From NCBI GenBank assembly GCA_019648995.1, contig BLXT01001108.1, positions 147,595 through 176,956 on the forward strand: a DNA stretch of 29,362 nucleotides, read 5' to 3'. The stretch comes from Plakobranchus ocellatus. Lineage: Eukaryota; Mollusca; Gastropoda; Plakobranchidae. The translations under genes were made by a program, and so were the position numbers. The notes under the pieces were generated by a model that did no database searches, had not been told where the DNA came from, and saw only the letters and a list, made by a program, of their open reading frames with translations. Shown here one piece after another: positions 1 to 9,500 of this stretch (positions within the stretch are counted from its first letter, which is position 1; every line of letters starts with the position of its first letter).

Positions 1-270
1 GTTTCTTTGAAATAAGCAATAGAGCGATCACTAATTAAAACCATGAGACAGAGGCAACTACAGTTTTTAGGCCATATTTGCCGATATAAGGGTTTAGAAC
101 ACTTAGCAATCACTAGAAAGATTGACAGCAAAATGCAGTAGAGGTAGACAGGGAATAACTTTTATTGAAAGTCTTAAGTCATGGGCAATAGGCAATAACA
201 ACTTTATAAGGTTAACTGAGAATAGGTTTGAGTACATGATCGCCAATGTCTGTTCCAGACAAAGTACTTG
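1..270 (+). mobile_element. Degenerate LINE relic (C-terminal end of reverse-transcriptase ORF)
   Basis: From about position 44 the plus frame reads MRQRQLQFLGHICRYKGLEH and then LAITRKI, the typical end of invertebrate LINE polyproteins (a FLGH-x-R block, a GLE-x-LA-x-TGKI-like block). Further along, past stops and frameshifts, fragments like MIANVCSRQ are recognisable. A related relic lies at 16795-17040. It is dead sequence in the intron upstream of the first visible exon. Confidence 0.6.
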
Positions 271-454
271 ATGAAGATGAAGATGATGATTTCTTCCTTA
301 AACAGAAAACAATCATAAAGCTGTTTTTCAGGTATAAATCCTTTTCTGGGGAGGGGTCAGTAACATCGTGTATTATCCTTTCATTTGTTTTGTAATTCGC
401 TGAACTAATTTAGTCATCTGCATCAAATGTCCTTACACTTTTTTTGTTTTACAG

Positions 455-531
455 GCTGAAATTCAAAGACTACAGGTTCAGTTGCAGCAAATATCAGAGA
501 AAAATCATCCAAAACTTTTGGCTGAATTAAG
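455..531 (+). CDS. TNIP-like gene, exon 1 in window (coiled coil)
   Basis: The acceptor tttttgttttacag precedes 455 and the donor gtacc starts at 532. It enters in phase 0 and leaves two bases (AG) of an Arg codon. It encodes AEIQRLQVQLQQISEKNHPK and LLAEL, a heptad-like helix. Earlier exons must lie left of the window, since there is no start codon here. Confidence 0.7.
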
Positions 532-3500
532 GTACCATAATTCAAAACTTTAATGAGCCTCTATGAAGCTATTGATTATTGAGCCTCTTTAAATTAATTG
601 ATTATTGAGCTTCTAAAAAGCTATTGATCACTGAGCCTGTATAAAGATGTTTGTAATTGAGCCTCTATAAAGCTATCGATTAGTGAGCCTCTCAAAGCTA
701 TTGATTATTGACCTTCTATAGATCTATTGATTACTGAGCCTGTATGATGTTGTTTGTTATTGAGCCTCTTTAAAGTTATTGATAATTGATAAAGCTGTTG
801 ATTATTGAGCCTCTATAAAACTATTGATTATTGTGCCTTCATAAAGCTGTTGATTATTGAGCCTCTATAAAGCTATTGATTATTGAGCCTCTATAAAGCT
901 ATTGACTATTGACCCTCTATAGAGCTATTGATTATTGAGCCTCTATAAAGCTATTGACTATTGACCCTCTATAGAGCTGTTGATTATTGAGCCTCTATAA
1001 AGCTATTGACTATTGATCCTCTATAGAGCTATTGATTATTGAGCCTCTATAAAGCTATTGATTATTGAGCTTCTATAAAGCTATTCATGATGATTATCAT
1101 TATCTGTAACATTCAATGTAAGTATCAACAATCAATGAAACGTTTTGGGTTTTGGCTCTGTTCAGAGAAGAAATAAGGCACCTGAAGGAGGAAAACAGAG
1201 TGTTGCAACAAAGTGTTAGTCTTGCACAAGGAAAACAGCAAAGACAAGCACATCAGAGTTTTCAGAATGGAGCTGAAACAGAGCCTGGATGGGTGACAGT
1301 TGCCAAAACTTTGGTATGAAAATGCTTCTCAAAAATTACAGAGTGGGAGTCAGTTTTGAGCTAAATTTATCGGCAAAACTTTTGCTTACTCAGGTTAAAT
1401 ACTGGTGAAATAATGAGGCATAGAGTTTTTAATTTTTGGGAATCTAAAAATAGTTTTAAAGTTAATTTTTTTTTTCAGTTTAAGATATAAAGTAAGTGGA
1501 CTCAGCTGTGCATGGCCTCAGATGTGATCAGTTATTTCTTGTTTAAAAGACATATTTTCCTTTTTTCTTTGCTTGCATGAAATTAGATGTTATTCCAAAA
1601 ATAATTTGTAGGTAGAGTTTTTTATTTACCAGCTTTGGCTTCTGCTTTGCGAAAAAAAATAAAGATGACAATCATTTGAAACTGTTGTGTCCTCGCTGTC
1701 TATCTTTTCTGGCTTTATTTCACGCAGGAAAACAATGAAGAAACTGCTTCCTTGATGCTCTATCCAGACAGTCCCTTGATGAAGAGAATAGATGAATTAC
1801 AAAACACAAACGCAAAGGTACAGAATTATTTAGTAACTTTGGATAGGCCATGGGGAGGGGGGAGTCGGGGGTAATTCTTCACATTTTTGTACCATACATA
1901 TGTCATGATGTTCTTGGGTGTCAGTTTTGGAAATTGATGAAAAAAAATACTTAAATGAGTATATTTTACTAATTAGATACACAATGCTAAACTGCTGCAG
2001 CTAAATAAAGAGTAGAAATGTCAAGATTAGGTCTATGGACGGTTCTGCTCTTCATTTGATATGAAGTGTGATGTCTATTGTTGTGTTTTATGGTCAAGTA
2101 AACACTGATACTTTATGTTTTGCAATCAATTTTATGGTGTAGATACAGATTTGTAAAGTTAATATAACAAGAAAAAGCAAAACTTTTCTTTCTATTTGCT
2201 GTTGGTTTTGAAAATATAGTTTAGCTCTGTTGGCCCATTTCAATCAATTTTCTGCGAACATGTTCATTAGCTCCTACTTTTGAGTTTGCGTCACATATCT
2301 TTCATAAAAGACTTTCCCATCCATGCTTAAAAAAAAATATTTCAAAAGCAAAATACTTCATTCTTTTAAGAACGCCCTTTAAAAAAAAATTTTTTTGTGC
2401 TACATAGAGACCAATAATGGAGGAAAAACCGTGATCCTTTTAATGTCAATGTCTCTTATTGAAATTTATCTCAAAAGCAATAATGCCATCCAACCAACGA
2501 ACTATTTTTTCCATTCCAGCTCTTTAAAGCTAATAAAGATTGGCACACCAAGTGGGAAGCGTTGCGTCAGAGCAAGCAAACTGAACAGGAACAGCTGGTG
2601 TCTCAACTCAAAGATTCTGAGGAGACCAATAGAAGACTAAAGTCTGAAATTCTCTCTCTGGAAAACAAATTGAGAGAAGAGGGGGTAAAGAGTGAAACTG
2701 ATTTTTGGAATTATTTTTTAATGCTTTCACATTCATAACCCTGTTCTCTTTCTGATGTACACTACAACTGTCTTGATTATTTATTCACAAATATGCGCGC
2801 TCAAATGGAAATCTAAAAGACTAACCGATGTTCCATTTCAAATTGTGTTAGATTCTTATTATATTTTTAGCCATATTCAGCATTCTTTTTTCATGTGTTT
2901 GAAACAATTGCTTGACTTGAAGAAATATGAGACATGAAAGTGCTTACCCAAATTGAGGAATTCAAATGGCTCCCAAATCATTCAATGGACGAGCGAATGA
3001 AAGCTGCATCAAAAAGGTAAGATCGTAAGATCTAGCTGCATCCAACAGAGTAAAGAGCTGAAAAAGAAATCTGATGAACTCCAAGAAGGTATTCTAAAGT
3101 TCAACCAATCATTGAAGACTTCACCTCCCGCATCTACACAGTTGGGTCTGCCGTAAATGCTACATGGGATTGAGATGATCTGTATCAGTGATGTAGATAG
3201 GGCCACAAATCAAAGACAATGTGTGTTCTCATAATAATTTTCATCAAGCGAAAGAACAGTTCTTATCCTTATAATTGTTTGAGCTGCATTGATCTAATTT
3301 CAAATTGTTAGCACGACTGATCCTGCCTTTGATTTCATTTCTATTATGAGAGAGTTAACACAATCATGTGTGGGTGTGCTTCATAAACACATTCATTTGA
3401 ATATATATAGATAATTATGTGAATCGGTCGAAACACATTAAAAGTACTATTATTGAATTTAAGTTTTTCAAAATTTGTTTCAATATTTATATTGTTTACC

Positions 3501-6500
3501 AAAAGTTGTAATAAAGTTGCCATCAAATTGTTTGACAAGGTAACATTTGTGTTATATTTACATTAAAAAAAAAAAATATTTTTTTTTATGTACAGGAAAA
3601 GGTTAGAAACTCAAAGCTGAAGGAGAAGGATGCAGAGATAGCGCTTCTCAAGAATCAGGTAAATCAGAGCAATTGATTTAAAAATGTTTTTGTCCAATCC
3701 TAAAACGGAATGTTTTAAACAACATAATAGTCGATATGATCTGTCATAAGCTATAGTACTGAAAGTCATGGGACAGCGCATGTTTCTGATCGAAGGAAAT
3801 GACTGAAGACATCTCCAATCTCCAACTATGTTGGAGGCAAGGTACATGAGGATATTGCTCTCACAGTGCAATCTTGTTGGGATATGGAATGAATTCCCCA
3901 TATGCATCTTGGTTCTTTGTAGTCTGCCTCTTTCCACTTTCCAGCTATACTGTGGGACTGAAATCTATATATCATAAACTGTCCTGGCGTTCCTTGTTTC
4001 TCAAATATTTCTCAGGTGATTTTGTGTTCAATGTGGCCCCAAAGAGTTCTCTTTTCCTTGTTCCTATCAACAGTCGGTTGATCAATAAAATGGCTTTCAT
4101 TCTTTGGAAACCCACCCTTGCTAACCCCATTGTAGTTGATATTTCTTTTGTATTGCTGCCACCACTGGCTATCATTTCTCTAGCATATTTGAATCATTTA
4201 CATTGTTTGAATGTGTCCCTTTCATTAAGAAAACATATCTTGGTGATTTGGATTTTCAGCCCAGTTCAGCCCATATCTTCATATGTAATTGTTTCTCTCA
4301 GGTTTCCTTGACAACAATAAGGGGAAGATTTTATAGAGATGTATTTGCTTTTCTGACATGAGCGCATTATCATCCACATGTCTGTCCCTCCAAGCTCAAT
4401 GCCTTACACCATTTCAGAGGTTTTTTCAATTATTTATGAAAAGCAAAGGAGCGATAGGAAAGCATCCTTTTCACTTTCACCCTCTTTTATCTTATGATAA
4501 GAAGTGAGTTTTTTTGCCTGTGCTCTTGGCTGCTGTGTATATCTTAGACATGTTCTTAATTATTTCACATTTACCTGGTTTTGTATTAGTTAATAATTCA
4601 CTTTGTCGGACTCCCCATTTTTGCATGCCCAAATTTAAACATGAGAAAATTTTATCAAACTTAGGATAATGGCTACTCTTTTGAAAAGCTATTCATTTTC
4701 TACATTTTTTTATCAATATCAGACTGACAGTTTGTATTCTATAGTGAACCAGAAGTTTATCAAGTTGTGTAAGTTGTATCCAGATCCTTAAAGTCTTGTT
4801 TTCTGAAAAGAATAACTAAAAACTTGTCAAATATGTTAAAAGCCATAGAATAAACTAGTAATTTTCTTTAACTCTTACTGCTCAGTTAGTCGTGGGGATC
4901 TCAAAATCTAGTATCATAAACCCTTTTTGTTGTTGTTATAATTTGCCCAATGTCCATTGTACTTTTCTCCTTTTATTTTTCAGTTGACTTTATTCATGCA
5001 AGATTTCGAGAAAGAAAAAAAGGAAAAAACAGTTTACAAAGAGCAGCTTAGAGCAAAGGACTCAACAAAATTCCACCTTGAGGATAAATTACAATCTCTG
5101 GAGACTGAGGTAAATATTTGATCAGGATCAGCTAGAGGATTCATAAATCATATAATAAATGATGTGTAGAGTAATTTTGATTTTATTGGACATAGGTTTT
5201 GTCCTCATATTGAAATTATAAGATTAAAGTATATATTGAAACAAATAGCAAAATGAAATTTCTTTAAAAGTGACTCATTCTTTTCATCATCCCAAAAAAG
5301 AATGAGCAATGTGAAACATATGCTGGGATAAAGTATGGTGTCATATATGTATGTTAAGGGCAATTTGAAAAAAAAAAATTGGAGTTATGTTGCTAAGTAA
5401 ATATTGTTGCCATAGATAACAAGATAGCACATTCACAAACTAAAATAGTGGATTCATAAATCATGCGCAACTTCATGTGTTTTTGTTATTAACCTTACAA
5501 ATGGTTGCATTTTTTTCATAGGGTTTTGCAGAATTTTAACAAATTTGCAGATGTAGCGGCCATTTACAAAGGCCAATTGTAAACTCGAGCCTTCCAACTG
5601 TTTACACAAGCTTTTTTTTTGTCTGAGATAAGGAAATCTTTTCTTTTTGATCTCAATCCTTATTTTGAGTATCTGTAAAATCTGGCAACCTTTCCTTCAT
5701 GTGTTTGATGACTGCATGATACAGTTATTCAGCATGGTATTGAAACTAATCTGAGACCCGTTTTTTTTAATTAGCCTTGGTTCTAATTTTACTTCTGAAT
5801 TTTTGTTTTCGTGAAATCTGGTGGCAGCTGCAAGTAAAAGATAACCAGTTGAAAGCCAGTCTCAAACAATTGGAAATTTTGCAACAAAAAATAGTGGGGC
5901 TCAAGAATGAAGTAAGTGTTTGGCAATCTGAAATGTAATATGTAATCTTATGTGTACTAAAATATTGTTTTGCATCTTCATAAGTTACAAATTTGGCTGT
6001 CTATAAGTTTTTAGTGTTTGTTTTGTTCTGTTGTTTTTCTTGAAATATTTTATGAACTGCTTGCAGCAACAGCATGTTGATACATGAGTTGGTGGCTTTG
6101 ATGGAGAGCTTCTAGCCAAGACTCAAAACTTTGAGGAAAGTCTACAGCATTCTTTGAACTTATATGTGTTTTGAGTTCCCCCCCCTCTCAAAAAAAAAAA
6201 AAGTTTCAAGTCACATTTTAAACATGTTGAATGACTGGCACATTCTGCAACTCTAGTTTACAAGCTTCTATGCTTCTATACATCCAAAGATTTGGGTGGC
6301 AACTTGATAAAACTATTCACAATTTGTCAGATGTACATGTTCAGTTTTTATCCATTTGTATGCATTTTGTACTTTGAAATTTTTTCATATCTTGATTAGA
6401 ATGAATAGAATTGAAGTTATAATATTTTTAAGGCCACAAAGTCAAATACACCATAACATAAAAGATCATGTGGAAAATACTCATATTTTGACTTTAAAAG

Positions 6501-9500
6501 GGCCTGGCCAGCGAGTTTTAATGGGATTCCCGTGCTTACCACACTAAAAACCTTTTAATAAGAAGGAAAAAGTTACTTTAACCCTTAAATTACCAGGCCT
6601 CTCTAGAATTTCGATAGCCAAATTACCACAGTAAGGAGCATAGCTCTTAATTTTTTTTCATGACAGGTTCCACTAAAAAATTGTATAAATTCAAATATTT
6701 GTTTTAAAATTCCAAAAATCATCGTAATTTGGAGAAATGAACAAGCTTTCTTCTCATATACAACATGTTATGCTTTTATATCAAGAAATTGTGAAAAAAC
6801 AATAGTAAAAAATGACCGTCAGACTGTGCCTCCGAATCTGGGTCAGAACCCAACTCTAGATCTAGGTTTAGATCTAGATCTAGAGTGCCATTGTTCCAAT
6901 CTTCAAATGTCTACCCCTCTATCATCATTATTCATATCACTTTCATTGTTCATATCTCCTTCTTCCTCTTCAACAGGGCTATCTACTTCTTCATTTTTGG
7001 TTTTGGATTGACTAGCTGGCTTAAGAAATTGAATGCCATTTTATAAAAAAATCGCTCGGTCACTTCTATTCAACCGATTCTCATGCAGTAAAGAGCAAAC
7101 AAAAGTAGAACTATCAAACTGCTGATAGAGCTCTCTTGCATGAGAAACTATAAAAATAAATAGGCTCTGTTCTGTACACAAAAATTGGATGCTAAACGCA
7201 AATATTAGCGGGCAATGGCGGGCGATTTATTAGTATAGGATCAGTAAGGGCAATACCGGGAGTTATGGTAATTTAAGGGTTAAGTACCTTTTTCTTCAAA
7301 ACACATTATTTGTTCCTTCGAACTGACTGCGACTGATCTGAAGCATCTGTAACAGGAGAGGGAAATGTGAAGAGCTGCTGATCTGTCTAATGATCTGGAA
7401 TGGAAAGTCTAAATGACATGGGTAGAAATTATATCTCTTTGTACTGAATATCTTAGATTGTGGAAAGTTGAAAGCATGAAGGAATGGTCTTTCTGATTCT
7501 CTCTAATCCAGAATCTGCATTGCGATCCATCGAGACAGATTTTTACTTCCAACTGGTTTGTGAGGTTGCTTCACAATATGTTTTTTTTTCTCATACTATT
7601 TCAATGATTTTGTTGCATTTGTATTTAGTACAAACATATTTATAGCACAATTATTATTGAACTCTAAAGTGAAAGCTGGCCTACTTCATGGCAAGGCTTA
7701 TGACAATGAGTAAAGCTGTTGCGTGCTAACACACATACTTTTGTCTTAGCAACAAGCGAATGAAAGTTGCTTTTTTTTAGGATAGGTTGGATTTTTTAGG
7801 ATTTCTTGGCTTTTTTAAAAAAAAAGTACATTATGACGTTTTCTTCTTTTCAGAATCTCACCAGCATTTGACTGTAATGAACACAAAGTTATGTTATTTC
7901 TTCACAAAAACTATTTGAAGGCTGATAAACTTATTTCTTTTTTTCTTTTTCTTTCTTTTTTTATCTAAATATATCAAACTTGGAATTTTTATAATTTCAA
8001 GCAGGTTTTTTGGACTCACTAGTGAGTGCAAGTTGATGGAGCTCATCAGTAGTGGATATGTGTGGAGTATCATGTTATTATCATCATCATCGTCATCATT
8101 ATTTTTTGATTCTTGTTGAAAGCAAAAAAAAAAAAAGAAAAACAATTATGCATCTTGCAGGATACATCTTTGTTAAAAATGTCAAGCAGTGTATTAAACT
8201 TGTTACCTGAGGAAAAATTCTATACTTTTGATATTTACCATTAAAATTTAAAGTGATGAAACATTATAATTAAAAATATTTTTATTTTTGGCATTTTATA
8301 TTCACATATAAAGATACATTGAAACAGGAACATTTTTTTTTTTTTTACATTTGATGATTTTCAAAATGCGCAGCAATTTTGTTGTCAGCCACATAACTAC
8401 AGAACATTTCTGTAAATAATGTTACCACATTGACTAAAACAGAAGGTGAGACTAGAGAGGCCCCTGCTTGCATCTTAGCCATGATACTTATAGTCAAATA
8501 AAAGGTCTTAGAGTTCAAATAGTTTGATTGTCGTTCATTATCTATTTAATACATAACCTCTTGAAAGTTGTATTTAAATCTTTACTAAACTAAAACACTC
8601 CTTCTTCATGTTAAATAAATCTTTTCACCATGGCCTTACTTCTTCCTTTAGCTGAGAGAGGAAAAGCGAAAAGCAGCAGCAAATCGGCAATTATACCAAT
8701 CAGGCGTTCCAACGGCCTTCTACCCCAGTAATGCTGGAAAACCCTATTGTAAGTCCAAATAAAATCGTAATGGATTCAGGAAAAAAGTATTCTTTATTTT
8801 CTTAACTTCCTCTTGGTAGAAAATGTTCTGCAATGCATTGATTTAAAAACTGGTGTGTTTTAACTTTTATCTCTGGTCTTATCATTTGTGTCCTTGATGT
8901 GTTAGATTAGATTGCCCATTATTCCTCATATCTAATACATTCTATATCATTTGAGAGTTGTAAGATTTTTTCATAGTGAAAATTGCACAAACATGGTGAT
9001 TCTGCGCCAAGATGAAGTTTTTCAAACTCTTCTCAACAGGAGACATCTACAGTAAACTTGGCTCTTTTTAACATTATTACTTGCAGCATGAGACTTGTTT
9101 AGTCTGATCTCAAGAAAAAAGTATTTCAACTTTCAAAGAAACAAGCAGTTACTGATGGAGCCACATTAAATGCAAAATGTTGTGGCACACAATTGTGTTG
9201 TGTCTTTTTGTTGGTACAATAGGAGGAGTTTGGCAATTGCCTTGCCTTTTTTCATTACTTTAGGTCCCTAAACTTATTTTTTTTTTTCAAAACTTGCCCT
9301 TAAAGTCTTTTTGTACCCTCAGCTTGTAAAGAGGAATTGTTGAGGTTTATGTAGAAGCAGTGCTTAGTATTTGATTTTTTAAAATGCCTTTTGTAAAAAC
9401 TGAAATGGGCAATCTTGGAACGTAAACATTGAATCTCAGGCTCTATAGGGAGGATAGAGTTTTGGTTAATTATTTGAGGACATCGACAAGGATAATAACC

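Noticed and set aside
305..331. Possible 26-nt exon between cttccttaaacag and gtataaat
   Set aside because: The length and phase do not connect to the phase-0 start of the exon at 455 in a convincing way, and the peptide is not coiled-coil-like.
2945..3016. Open stretch ending in a strong donor (aaaaaggtaag)
   Set aside because: It has no usable acceptor with a pyrimidine tract, ends in phase 2, and fits neither the neighbouring exons nor the candidate exon at 3049.
3874..4311. 145-codon plus-strand open frame in intron 5
   Set aside because: It is antisense to a recognisable LINE reverse-transcriptase fragment and has no own homology or splice support.
6066..6175. Coiled-coil-like peptide (GFDGELLAKTQNFEESLQHS) after exon 7
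   Set aside because: An in-frame TGA lies just upstream, there is no acceptor between it and the frame, and no donor fits. At best it is a decayed exon.
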